In this document: positions 29,188 through 37,902 of the stretch, piece by piece
How positions within the stretch are numbered: the first letter of the stretch is position 1
Layout of the letters: each line of letters starts with the position of its first letter
Assembly: GCA_002869065.1 (NCBI GenBank)
Contig: PKTR01000003.1
Span: forward strand, 26,890 to 90,889
Direction: 5' to 3'
DNA: 64,000 nucleotides
Source: Hyphomicrobiales bacterium
GTDB taxonomy: Bacteria; Pseudomonadota; Alphaproteobacteria; Rhizobiales; Rhodobiaceae
The notes under the pieces: generated by a model
What the model was told of the DNA's origin: nothing
Databases searched by the model: none
Seen by the model: only the letters and a program-made list of their open reading frames with translations
Position numbers and translations under genes: made by a program

Positions 29188-30795
29188 TCACATCCTGAAG
29201 AGGCCGAACTTGGTGTCCTGAACCGGCGCGTTGAGCGCCGCGCGGAGCGAAAGGGCGACGACGTCGCGCGTCTTGCGCGGATCGATGATGCCGTCGTCCC
29301 AAAGCCGCGCGGAGGCGTAAAGCGGCTGCGACTGGCGCTCGAACATGTCGATGGTCGGCTGTTTGAAGGCCGCCTCGTCTTGTGCCGACCAGCTTCCGCC
29401 CTTGGCCTCGATCGCGGCGCGGCGCACGTCCGCCAGCACGCCGGAGGCCTGCGCGCCGCCCATCACGGCGATGCGGGCGTTCGGCCACATCCACACGAAG
29501 CGAGGCCCGAAGGCGCGGCCGCACATGCCGTAATTGCCGGCACCATAGGAGCCGCCGACGACGACGGTGACCTTCGGCACCGAGGCGGTGGAAACCGCCG
29601 TCACCAGCTTGGCGCCGTCCTTGGCAATGCCGCCGGCCTCGTATTTCGAACCGACCATGAAGCCGGTGATGTTCTGCAGGAACAGGATCGGAATCTTGCG
29701 CTGGCAGCACAGCTCGATAAAGTGCGCGCCCTTGACCGAGCTTTCGGAAAACAGCACGCCGTTGTTGGCGATGATGCCGACCGGCACGCCGTCGATATGG
29801 GCAAAGCCGGTGACCAGCGTCGTACCGTAGCGCGGCTTGAATTCGGCGAAGTCCGAGCCGTCGACCAGACGCGCGATGATCTCGCGCGCGTCGTAGGGCG
29901 TCTTGTCGTTGGCCGGCACGACACCCATGATTTCATTTGCCGGGTAGAGCGGCCCCTTCGGCACACGGAAATCGACGCTCGGACGCGGCACCGGACCGAG
30001 ATGGGCAACGATCTCGCGAGCGAGCGCCAGCGCGTGGCGGTCGTCGTCGGCGAGATAGTCGGCGACGCCCGACTGGCGCGTATGGGTGTCACCGCCACCG
30101 AGCGTTTCGGCGTCGATGATCTCACCGGTGGCCACCTTCACCAGCGGCGGACCGGCGAGGAAGATGGTGCCCTGCTCGCGCACGATGATGGTCTGGTCGC
30201 TCATCGCCGGCACATAGGCGCCGCCTGCGGTGCACGACCCCATCACCACCGAGATCTGCGCAATGCCGCGCGCCGACATCTGCGCCTGATTGAAGAAGAT
30301 GCGGCCGAAATGCTCGCGGTCGGGGAAGACCTCATCCTGATTGTTGAGATTGGCGCCGCCGGAATCGACCAGATAGATGCACGGCAGGTTGTTTTCCGCA
30401 GCCACTTCCTGCGCGCGCAGGTGCTTCTTCACCGTGATCGGGAAGTAGGTGCCACCCTTCACCGTGGCGTCGTTGCACATGATCATGCAATCGCGACCCT
30501 CGACGCGGCCGATGCCGGCGATCGCGCCAGCCGACGGCACTTCGTCATTGTAGAGGCCGGAAGCAGCGAAGAAGCCAACCTCGAGGAACGGCGAACCGGG
30601 ATCAAGCAGCGTCGCGATACGATCCCGCGGCAGCAGCTTGCCGCGCGAGACGTGGCGCTGGCGGGACGCTTCGGTACCGCCCTTGAGGATACGCGCCGCC
30701 TCGTCGGCCACCTTTGCGTATTGCGCCTCCATCGCCCGGGCGTTCTCGGCAAACTCCGGCGAGTTCGTCTCGAGGCTGGTTTGCAGGATCGTCAT
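29188..30795 (-). CDS. liuB: Methylcrotonyl-CoA carboxylase, beta (carboxyltransferase) subunit
   Basis: 535 residues, the standard length. The two crotonase-like halves of the carboxyltransferase are present; [20 protein letters not shown] and [18 protein letters not shown] are typical of the MCC rather than the propionyl-CoA type, and the C-terminal half carries [19 protein letters not shown]. It moves CO2 from biotin to 3-methylcrotonyl-CoA, giving 3-methylglutaconyl-CoA. It lies 94 bases downstream of the TRAP permease gene. A small GC-rich hairpin at about 30831-30851 occupies that gap. Confidence 0.95.
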   Translation of the reverse strand: MTILQTSLETNSPEFAENARAMEAQYAKVADEAARILKGGTEASRQRHVSRGKLLPRDRIATLLDPGSPFLEVGFFAASGLYNDEVPSAGAIAGIGRVEGRDCMIMCNDATVKGGTYFPITVKKHLRAQEVAAENNLPCIYLVDSGGANLNNQDEVFPDREHFGRIFFNQAQMSARGIAQISVVMGSCTAGGAYVPAMSDQTIIVREQGTIFLAGPPLVKVATGEIIDAETLGGGDTHTRQSGVADYLADDDRHALALAREIVAHLGPVPRPSVDFRVPKGPLYPANEIMGVVPANDKTPYDAREIIARLVDGSDFAEFKPRYGTTLVTGFAHIDGVPVGIIANNGVLFSESSVKGAHFIELCCQRKIPILFLQNITGFMVGSKYEAGGIAKDGAKLVTAVSTASVPKVTVVVGGSYGAGNYGMCGRAFGPRFVWMWPNARIAVMGGAQASGVLADVRRAAIEAKGGSWSAQDEAAFKQPTIDMFERQSQPLYASARLWDDGIIDPRKTRDVVALSLRAALNAPVQDTKFGLFRM

Positions 30796-30889
30796 CCGTC
30801 TTCACTCTCCGTTTGCGGCATGCAGGAACCCGCCCCTCGCGTAGGGGGGCGATCGCGGATCCAGTCGTTCGCTCAGGTTGGTTCGGGGC

Positions 30890-32179
30890 CTACCGCATCA
30901 TCAAATCCGGCAGGAACAGCGTGATCTGGGGAAAGGCCAGCAACAGCGCGAGAATAACGATCTCCATCAACAGGAACGGCACGATGCCTCGGAAGATCGT
31001 CTTCAACGGAACCTGCGTCTGCGCTGCCGCCACATAGGCATTCAGCCCCAATGGTGGCGTCAAAAGCCCGATCTCCACCGTCTTGGTGACGATTATTCCG
31101 AACCAGATCGGATTGAAGTCGAGCGCCATAGCGGTCGGGAACGCCAGCGGCATGGTCAGCGACAGGATGGCGAGCTGATCCATGAACATGCCGAGCACCA
31201 GCAGCACCAGGATGATGATCCCCATCACCATTTCGCGGCTCATGTCCGTGGCGGCGACGAATTCAAGCAGGCCATGGGTGATGCGGGTGAAGGCCAGGTA
31301 GTTCGAGAAGATCGCCGAGCACGCGACGATCGCCACGATCATCACCGTTGCGCGGATCGAGCTGCTGACCGAGCGGTTGAAATCGAGGAAGGACAGGCTG
31401 CGCTGCAGGATGACGATCACCAGCGAGCCCATGACGCCGAGGGCCGCTGCTTCGGACGGCGAAACGATGCCGCCATAGATCGCGCCGATGACGGCGAACA
31501 TCAGCAGGATCATCGGAATGATGTGGCGGCTGTCCTTGACCGCCTTTTTCAGCACGAAGGGATCGCCTTCCGGTGCCTGATCGGTGGTGTGCGCGATGAT
31601 CTTGATGACCACGGCAAGACCGACGGCCGTCAGCAGGCCCGGGAAGATACCGGCGATGAACAGCTTGCCGATCGAGGTCTCGGTGAGAACGCCATAGACC
31701 ACAAGCACGATCGAGGGCGGCACGACGACGGCAAGAGTGCCGCCGACGCTGACCACGGCGGCGGCCAGACGGTTGGAGTATTTGTGGCTGCGCATCTCCG
31801 GAAAGGCAGAGGTCGCCATCGCCGCGGTCGATGCGGTCGAGCTGCCGATCAGGGCCGCCAGAATGACGGCTGCTGCAACGGTCGCCATCGCCAGACCGCC
31901 CTTGACGTGGCCGATCCAGGATTGGCAGGCGACGATGGCGCGCCGCGTGACGTCGCCCGCCGTCAGCAACTCCGCCATCAGGATGAAGAGCGGAATGGCC
32001 ACCAGAATGAAGGACGACGAGGAGTCGAAGAAGGTGCGTTCCAGAACGGCGAGCGCGGGCCGCGGTCCAAGCTGCACCACAATGCCGAGCGTGCCCGCCA
32101 GGCCCATCGCAAAAGCGATTGGCACGCGGATCGCCATCAGCGCCGCCAGTACGAACAATATGATGAGGAATGTCAGCAT
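30890..32179 (-). CDS. dctM: TRAP transporter large permease
   Basis: 429 residues, highly hydrophobic, about 12 membrane segments, of the DctM family (FAMGLAGTLGIVVQLGP, ASTAAMATSAFPEMR, IVVPPSIVLVVYGVLTETSI, WFGIIVTKTVEIGLLTPPLG). It drives sodium-coupled uptake with the small permease at 33279 and the binding protein at 32254. It sits between the binding-protein gene and the methylcrotonyl-CoA carboxylase genes on the same strand, suggesting that the imported compound feeds that pathway. Confidence 0.94.
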   Translation of the reverse strand: MLTFLIILFVLAALMAIRVPIAFAMGLAGTLGIVVQLGPRPALAVLERTFFDSSSSFILVAIPLFILMAELLTAGDVTRRAIVACQSWIGHVKGGLAMATVAAAVILAALIGSSTASTAAMATSAFPEMRSHKYSNRLAAAVVSVGGTLAVVVPPSIVLVVYGVLTETSIGKLFIAGIFPGLLTAVGLAVVIKIIAHTTDQAPEGDPFVLKKAVKDSRHIIPMILLMFAVIGAIYGGIVSPSEAAALGVMGSLVIVILQRSLSFLDFNRSVSSSIRATVMIVAIVACSAIFSNYLAFTRITHGLLEFVAATDMSREMVMGIIILVLLVLGMFMDQLAILSLTMPLAFPTAMALDFNPIWFGIIVTKTVEIGLLTPPLGLNAYVAAAQTQVPLKTIFRGIVPFLLMEIVILALLLAFPQITLFLPDLMMR

Positions 32180-32253
32180 CGAGGCGCCGCGTGCTCCGAG
32201 GTGGCGGGCGGCCGCACACGCGACCGCCCCCGTTTCAGGTTCAGAACCGCGAA

Positions 32254-33255
32254 CTATTCGCTGGTCAGCTTCCGGTAGGTCTCGAGCACGGCTTTCGCCG
32301 CATCGCTGCCGATCCGCTCGGCCCAGTCGGTGCTGACGGCTCCGAGCGCCTCGGTCACGGCTGCCAGTTCCTCAGGCGAGAACTGGTATGTGTCGATGCC
32401 GGCGGCCTTCCATTCCTCGATCAGACCGCCGACCGAGTCGTCCTGCGCCTTCGCGACATGCATGGCGGTTTCGTCGCCAAGCGTGAGCATGGCGTTCTTG
32501 GCGGCGTCCGACAGGCCATTGAACAGGTCCGTGCGGACCACCATGACGAAGCTGTAGCCACCGAACGAGCCGTTGGTCGAGATATGGCTGACGACCTCGT
32601 TCAGCTTGTAGCCCGGCACCGAGGCCAGCGGGAACAGAACCGCGTCAAGACGCCCGCGTTCCACCGCCGTGTAGACTTCCGGACCCGGGATCGAGATGCC
32701 GACGCCGCCGAGCGCGCGGGCCGTCATCGCCTGGGTGGAGCCGGAGGTGCGGATATCGAGCGCCTTCCAGTCGGCCGGCGCGCCGAGCCGCTTCTTGGCG
32801 AGCACCTGATAGGGCGGCAGCACAAAGCCGAAGATCGGGGTCACGCCGGCGGCGAGGATCTCATCGCGCAGCGGGCCTTCCTGCAGCATCGCCTGCAGCG
32901 CCTTGGTGCCCTGCACCGCCGAACCGTAGAAGCCCGGCAGGCCGACCACCGAGTTCAGCGGCAGCGTTTCGGCATGGTAGGAGGGCCCGAGCAGCGCCGC
33001 ATCGAGGATGCCGCCGCTGACCGCGTCAAGCTGGGCTTTCGACTTCGCCGCCTGCTGCGAGGGGAAATGTTCGAACTTGATCGCGCCGTCGGTCGCCTTT
33101 TCGACCGCCGCCATCCACTTGGTCGTCCCTTCGACCGAGACGATATGGCTGGTCGACTGGAAGTCGCCGAGGCGAAGCGTTTCGGCCTGTGCCGTCGCCA
33201 CGCCGATGGCGAGCAGTCCGGCGAGTGCGGTTACCGCTTTCATTGCCGTTTTCAT
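32254..33255 (-). CDS. dctP: TRAP transporter substrate-binding protein
   Basis: 333 residues from ATG 33255 with GGGAGGAATACAC just upstream; the longer open frame ahead of it is not coding. The signal peptide is MKTAMKAVTALAGLLAIGVATAQA. The mature protein is a DctP-type periplasmic receptor, with the conserved region containing LDIRTSGSTQAMTARALGG whose arginine normally binds the ligand carboxylate. The ligand is therefore likely an organic acid. Between the two permease genes in a QPM order. Confidence 0.93.
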   Translation of the reverse strand: MKTAMKAVTALAGLLAIGVATAQAETLRLGDFQSTSHIVSVEGTTKWMAAVEKATDGAIKFEHFPSQQAAKSKAQLDAVSGGILDAALLGPSYHAETLPLNSVVGLPGFYGSAVQGTKALQAMLQEGPLRDEILAAGVTPIFGFVLPPYQVLAKKRLGAPADWKALDIRTSGSTQAMTARALGGVGISIPGPEVYTAVERGRLDAVLFPLASVPGYKLNEVVSHISTNGSFGGYSFVMVVRTDLFNGLSDAAKNAMLTLGDETAMHVAKAQDDSVGGLIEEWKAAGIDTYQFSPEELAAVTEALGAVSTDWAERIGSDAAKAVLETYRKLTSE

Positions 33256-33278
33256 GTGTATTCCTCCCTGTAAGTTTT

Positions 33279-33761
33279 TCACGCGCGCTCGATCTCTCCT
33301 GCGAGCGCATCGGTGATCAGACGCACGACGAGTACGCCGCATCCGAGCGGGATAGCGGCGTAGGCCCAGCCGAGCGGCCAATCGATCACCCCGTATTCGA
33401 TGTCCCCATTGGCAATCGCTTTCAGGGCAAATTTTCCGGACGTCCATGTGACCGCGGCGAAGAACACCGCGGGCAGCAAAAGGCGCACCTTTTCAAGAAC
33501 GGTTGCCAGCGTGGCGGGCAGGTCTCGCGGCAGAAAATCGAGCGAGAGGTGCCCGCCATCCCGGAACACACGCGACAGCGACAAGGTCGCGAGTGCGGGC
33601 ATCAGAAACAGCTCGGTCAGCTCGAACTGGATCTGCAAAGGCCGATTGAAAATCAGCCTGAGCAGAATATCCGCGTTGATGAGAGCCGCGACTGCGACAA
33701 GCGCGAGACACCCCCCCAGATGAAGGATGTCCTCGACTTTGGTCAGGATTCTTTCGAACAT
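33279..33761 (-). CDS. dctQ: TRAP transporter small permease
   Basis: About 160 residues with four hydrophobic segments (LALVAVAALINADILLRLI, LTELFLMPALATLSLSRVF, LLLPAVFFAAVTW, WAYAAIPLGCGVLVVRLI), the DctQ plan. ATG 33761 is chosen over 33788 because GGAAAGG precedes it and the earlier start adds no family sequence. It pairs with the large permease at 30890. Confidence 0.9.
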   Translation of the reverse strand: MFERILTKVEDILHLGGCLALVAVAALINADILLRLIFNRPLQIQFELTELFLMPALATLSLSRVFRDGGHLSLDFLPRDLPATLATVLEKVRLLLPAVFFAAVTWTSGKFALKAIANGDIEYGVIDWPLGWAYAAIPLGCGVLVVRLITDALAGEIERA

Positions 33762-33799
33762 GGTCGAATGTGCCTTTCCTGCAGTCACGGCCCGCTCAC

Positions 33800-34939
33800 T
33801 CAGCGCTTGGGCAGCTCGACGATTGCCGAACCGATGGCCGACAGTTCGCCATCCTGCTGTTCCGCGCGCTGCTGGACTTCCACCAGATAGCGGCCGTTAT
33901 CCTCGAACTTCCGGGTAACGGTTCCGTGGATCAGGATGATGTCACCTTCAGGATTGTGCCGGCGGACCTGGCACTTCGCCTGTGACAGGAAGCCGTCATC
34001 GCCCATCCAGTTGGTGATCTGATGGGTCAGCCACGAGGTCCGCTCCGGCCCGTAGTCATAGGCGCCCGGGGCGCCGACCTCGATGGCGAATTCTTCTTCC
34101 CAATGCACCCGCTCCGGGCAGTCCGGGATGCCGAAGCGGTTCTTGATGCCTGCGCTCGGGTGCTTCTGCTGCAGCTGCCAGGCGAGCTTGTTGGCGCGGA
34201 TGTAGAGACCGCCCCAGCCCTGCGCGTAGGCGATGAAGCCGGTCGCGGTCATCGGGCCCTTGACCATGGTCGGCAGCTCTTCGCCTTCCATCACGTCGTC
34301 CCAGTAACGCTTCTCGGCGCCGCGGATCGTTTCCTTCTCATAGTACTGGTAGTACTCGTCGAGCTCTTCCTGGGTATAGACCCGGCGGCCCTTGGCCTTC
34401 GCCTCGGTATACTTGGTGCCGTTCTCGCGCGCCTGGTCACGGTCGGTGCGGAAGCACCAGCTGTCAGCGTCGGCAAGCAGGTCGCCGGTCTTCACGTCGA
34501 AGAAATCGACGTGATAGATCTGCTGCACCGCGCGCCCGGCAAAACGGGTGTCGTGCTCGATCAGGTCCTTCAGGTAGGCCTCTGTGCGGAACTCGGTGTT
34601 GCGCGGGATCGGCTTGTGCCACGACCAGTTGGCCCCCGACCACATGGCGTGCACGCCCGGCAGGCCGCCGACATAGCCCGAAATGATGCGGCTGGTGGCG
34701 AACAGGAAGCTCGGCAGCGCGATGACGTCGCCATATTGCGTGGTCTTGGCGTATTCCGGATCGCACCACAGCGGATTGTCGTCGCCAATGCCGTGCGCGT
34801 AATGGCGGATGTTGTCGCGGGTCGCCTCGTAGCACCACGGCTCGACGGTATTCTCGATCTTAACGCCGAGACGCTTGCGCAGGTCGTCGAGGCCTTCCTG
34901 CGTGATCTTCGGGAACTTCCTCACTGTCATGTCGTCCAT
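33800..34939 (-). CDS. MaoC / FAS1-like double-hotdog dehydratase
   Basis: 379 residues made of two hotdog folds. The N-terminal half matches the MaoC/FAS1-like dehydratase domain (ATRDNIRHYAHGIGDDNPLW carries the hydratase aspartate/histidine motif, followed by ALPSFLFATSRIISGYVG); the C-terminal half (VKGPMTATGFIAYAQGWGG, PERTSWLTHQITNWMGDDGF) is the second fold. Relatives reversibly hydrate 2-enoyl-CoA thioesters. In this operon it could dehydrate a 3-hydroxyacyl-CoA to an enoyl-CoA that enters the methylcrotonyl-CoA branch. It lies 39 bases after the acyl-CoA synthetase and 38 before dctQ. Confidence 0.8.
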   Translation of the reverse strand: MDDMTVRKFPKITQEGLDDLRKRLGVKIENTVEPWCYEATRDNIRHYAHGIGDDNPLWCDPEYAKTTQYGDVIALPSFLFATSRIISGYVGGLPGVHAMWSGANWSWHKPIPRNTEFRTEAYLKDLIEHDTRFAGRAVQQIYHVDFFDVKTGDLLADADSWCFRTDRDQARENGTKYTEAKAKGRRVYTQEELDEYYQYYEKETIRGAEKRYWDDVMEGEELPTMVKGPMTATGFIAYAQGWGGLYIRANKLAWQLQQKHPSAGIKNRFGIPDCPERVHWEEEFAIEVGAPGAYDYGPERTSWLTHQITNWMGDDGFLSQAKCQVRRHNPEGDIILIHGTVTRKFEDNGRYLVEVQQRAEQQDGELSAIGSAIVELPKR

Positions 34940-34978
34940 TTGTTTCTTCTCCTGAGAATGTCTGTCGACGCCGGCGGA

Positions 34979-36538
34979 TCACTCCGCAGCGGCAAATTTC
35001 TTCGCTTCCTGATCGCGCAGGATTTTACGGTTCACCTTGCCGGCGGGGGTCTTCGGCAACGTGCTGACGAATTCGATCTGACGGGGATATTCGTGCCGCG
35101 CGAGACGCGCCCGCACGTGCTCCTGAATGCTCTCGACGAGGCCGGGCTCTTTGGCCTGCTTCAAGATGACGTAGGCCTTTACGACCTGGCCGCGCAGCGC
35201 ATCGGGGGTGCCGATAACCGCGCATTCGGCGACTGCCGGATGGCTGAGGACCGCGTCCTCGACCTCGACAGCCCCGATGGTCCAGCCGGCCGAAATGATG
35301 ACGTCGTCGGCCCGCCCGCCGTGATAAAAATAGCCGTCCTCGTCAACGCGCCCGAGGTCCTTGGTCTGGAACCACTCGCCCCGCTTCTTGACCATGAGTT
35401 CGCCGGTTTCGCCGGGCGCGGCGGGACTGCCGTCGGGGCGCTGCACCTCGACCTCGACACCGGGCACGGCCTTGCCCATGGCGCCGTCGCGCACCTCGAG
35501 GTCGTCCGCACCGGGATAGTTGGCGATGATCACACCGATTTCGGTGGTGCCATACATCGAGCGAACCTTGGTACCGAACACCCGCTCGACATAGTTCGCG
35601 GTCTCGCCGTCGATCGGCTCACCGGTGAAGGAGAGTTTCTCGAAGCTGTAGGTGTAGTCCTCGGCGGCGCCGGAATTGCGCATCATGCGGTAGTGCGTGG
35701 CGGCGGCCGTCAGATTGGTGATCTCGAAATCGTGCAGCGCCTTGAGCAGGCGGACCGGATCGAACTTGCCGCTGAACGTGCCCGTCGAGACACCCATGGC
35801 GAGCGGCGCCAGCGTGCCATGCCACAGGCCGTGGCCCCAGGCCGGCGATGACGGGCAGAAGAAGCGGTCGCCCGGACGGATGCCGGTTGCGTAGAGCGCG
35901 GCAACCATCAGGGTGACGATCGACTGGTGGCTGTGGTGAACGGCGGCCGGCAGGAGCCGCGTGGTGCCTGAGGTGTATTGCAGCACGGCAAGATCGGACC
36001 CAGCGGTATCCCAGTCGTAGGTCGTCGGCAGATCGTTCAGCCCGTCGAGGAAAGCCTGGTCGAGGATCGTGACGTTCTTCGCCTCGGCCTCGAGCGCGTC
36101 GGGCGCCTTTTCCGCATTGGTGAAAAAGATCTCCGGCTTGCAGTCCTCGGCCCGCAGGCGAATGCCGTCCGGCCCGAACAACGAGAACAACGGCACGGCG
36201 ACGGCGCCGCTCTTCATCACGCCGAACATGGCGCAGTAGAACGGCAGCGACGGTTCGATCATGACCGCGACCCGGTCACCCTTCTTGATGCCCTTCGCCG
36301 TCAGGTAGTGGGCAACCTGCGAAGCGCGGCGCGAGATCTCCTCGAAAGTGATCAGTTCGTCGGCACCATCGGCATGCGCGATCCGCAGCGCGATCTCATC
36401 GCCATCGACGTGCCGGTCGATGCATTCGTGCGCGATGTTGAAACGTTCACGCGTCCCGTCGAACAGCTCCCAAAGCCCCTCTTTCGAATACTGGGCCTGT
36501 GCATCCGCGTAGGACGTGAATTCCGTCAGCCGGGTCAT
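34979..36538 (-). CDS. Acyl-CoA synthetase (AMP-forming)
   Basis: 519 residues of the ANL superfamily starting at ATG 36538. Visible motifs are the P-loop-like LQYTSGTTR (A3; the usual glycine after TT is arginine here), MYGTTEIGVIIANYPG (A5), YHGGRADDVIISAGWTIGAVE (A7-A8, hinge) and the catalytic lysine in PKTPAGKVNRKIL (A10). It should activate a short or medium carboxylic acid with ATP and CoA. First gene of the minus-strand run that goes on to the dehydratase, TRAP transporter and leucine-type enzymes; divergent from the IclR gene. Confidence 0.88.
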   Translation of the reverse strand: MTRLTEFTSYADAQAQYSKEGLWELFDGTRERFNIAHECIDRHVDGDEIALRIAHADGADELITFEEISRRASQVAHYLTAKGIKKGDRVAVMIEPSLPFYCAMFGVMKSGAVAVPLFSLFGPDGIRLRAEDCKPEIFFTNAEKAPDALEAEAKNVTILDQAFLDGLNDLPTTYDWDTAGSDLAVLQYTSGTTRLLPAAVHHSHQSIVTLMVAALYATGIRPGDRFFCPSSPAWGHGLWHGTLAPLAMGVSTGTFSGKFDPVRLLKALHDFEITNLTAAATHYRMMRNSGAAEDYTYSFEKLSFTGEPIDGETANYVERVFGTKVRSMYGTTEIGVIIANYPGADDLEVRDGAMGKAVPGVEVEVQRPDGSPAAPGETGELMVKKRGEWFQTKDLGRVDEDGYFYHGGRADDVIISAGWTIGAVEVEDAVLSHPAVAECAVIGTPDALRGQVVKAYVILKQAKEPGLVESIQEHVRARLARHEYPRQIEFVSTLPKTPAGKVNRKILRDQEAKKFAAAE

Positions 36539-36620
36539 CCCTGCTTGCCTCCAAAACAATGTGTCGGACCGCCACCCAATGGCTGCCCGCCTCATTGACA
36601 AGGGTAGAGATTGCGGCAAA

Positions 36621-36633
36621 GTATTGTCAATAC
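36621..36633. promoter_or_regulatory. Candidate IclR operator
   Basis: GTATTG-T-CAATAC is a perfect 13-bp palindrome in the 146-base divergent promoter between the acyl-CoA synthetase (36538) and the IclR regulator (36685). A second, looser TTGT-N6-ACAA inverted repeat lies at about 36644-36657. The surrounding DNA is AT-rich, as expected for promoters here. Confidence 0.5.
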
Positions 36634-36684
36634 GCTTATATTATTGTATATAGACAACAATTAGCTGATTTTCCGGAGGCGATC

Positions 36685-37470
36685 ATGGCGAATGAAGACA
36701 GGAATACGGCGGCGAAACGGGCGGTACCCGCGGTGACGCGCGCCCTCGCAATCTTGCGGTTTCTGGCGCGTTCGCCCGTACCCGTCGGGGTCAATCCGAT
36801 GGCCCGCGAGCTCAAACTGGTGCCGAGCACATGCCTTCACATCCTGCGTGTCCTGCAGGATGAGGGGATGGTGGATTTCGATTCGGTGACGAAGCGCTAC
36901 TCGATCGGAATCGGCATCCTGCCGCTGGCGCGGTCGGCCCTTCAGCGCAACAGCTTCTCGACGATGATTCAGCCCCGCCTGTCGGAACTGTCGATGAAAT
37001 TCGGCGTCACCAGCATCGCCACGCAGATCTCCGAGCCCGGCCAGATGGTGGTCGTGGCGCTGTCGCAAGCCTCGGTTCCGTTCCGCCTCCAGGTCGATCT
37101 CGGCAGCCGCTTCCCCTCGCTGATCAGCGCGACGGGGCGGCTCTTCGCGGCCTTCAACATGCCGGTTCAGGACGGGCTCAAGGCCGAGTTCGACAAGCTC
37201 GTCTGGGATCATCCGCCCGCGTACGAGGATTGGCTCGACCAGGTGCGGGAGGCGCGCACGCGCGGCTATGCGGTCGACCAGGGCATTTACATCTCAGGGG
37301 TGACCGTCGTTGCGGTGCCGGTCTTCGGGGTCGACGGGCGAATGACCCGTTCCATCGTCGCCATCGGCATCTCGGAACGTCTGAAGGACAAGGAAATCCC
37401 GAAACTGGTGAAGGCCATGAAGGCCATTCGCGATCGGATCGCGGAAACGCAGCTCGACGCAGGGAGATAA
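36685..37470 (+). CDS. IclR family transcriptional regulator
   Basis: 261 residues from ATG 36685, with CCGGAGGCGATC before it. The winged helix-turn-helix (ALAILRFLARSPVPVGVNPM, ELKLVPSTCLHILRVLQDEG) precedes an IclR effector domain (FPSLISATGRLFAAF, RTRGYAVDQGIYISGVTVVA). It probably controls the divergent acyl-CoA synthetase-TRAP-leucine-type operon and the thioesterase and CoA-transferase genes 3 bases downstream. The effector is likely the imported acid or its CoA ester. Confidence 0.92.
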   Translation: MANEDRNTAAKRAVPAVTRALAILRFLARSPVPVGVNPMARELKLVPSTCLHILRVLQDEGMVDFDSVTKRYSIGIGILPLARSALQRNSFSTMIQPRLSELSMKFGVTSIATQISEPGQMVVVALSQASVPFRLQVDLGSRFPSLISATGRLFAAFNMPVQDGLKAEFDKLVWDHPPAYEDWLDQVREARTRGYAVDQGIYISGVTVVAVPVFGVDGRMTRSIVAIGISERLKDKEIPKLVKAMKAIRDRIAETQLDAGR

Positions 37471-37473
37471 AAC

Positions 37474-37902
37474 GTGACGGAAATTGACACGGCGCCGGAC
37501 GGCTGGCGCATCGTCAGAACGGACGGCTTCATGGCCCTGATCGGGCCGCTTCTGCGCTCGAGCGAACCGGAGGACAAGAAGCTCTACGGGCTGCAGACGA
37601 CGGACCGGCACCGCAACCATATCGGCCTCGTTCATGGCGGCGTGCTGACCAGCCTGCTCGACCAGGTCATCGCCATCGAGGCGTGGAACGCCGCCGACCG
37701 CCAGCCGACCGTGACGGTGCAGATGGACACGCGATTCCTTGGCGCGGCAAAGGCAGGCGACTTTCTCGAAGTCCGACCCGCCATTCGTCACGCGACCCGC
37801 TCGATGATGTTCGTAGACGCCGAAATCGTCTGCGGCGGCGTGCCGATCGCCGGCGCCACAGCGATCATGAAAATCTCGACAAGCGCAGGAACCCCGCGAT
37901 GA
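37474..37902 (+). CDS. PaaI-type hotdog thioesterase
   Basis: 142 residues with a GTG start at 37474 behind GGGAGATAAAAC. HRNHIGLVHGGVLTSLLDQV is the hotdog-fold thioesterase signature, and DTRFLGAAKAGDFLEVRP the second conserved block. It likely removes CoA from a dead-end or excess acyl-CoA. It is coupled to the CoA-transferase gene by an ATGA overlap. Confidence 0.87.
   Translation: MTEIDTAPDGWRIVRTDGFMALIGPLLRSSEPEDKKLYGLQTTDRHRNHIGLVHGGVLTSLLDQVIAIEAWNAADRQPTVTVQMDTRFLGAAKAGDFLEVRPAIRHATRSMMFVDAEIVCGGVPIAGATAIMKISTSAGTPR

Noticed and set aside
29186..29710. N-terminal extension of the methylcrotonyl-CoA carboxylase alpha subunit
   Set aside because: The extra frame lies wholly inside the beta-subunit gene and gives an Arg-rich nonsense sequence; the family start is at 29185.
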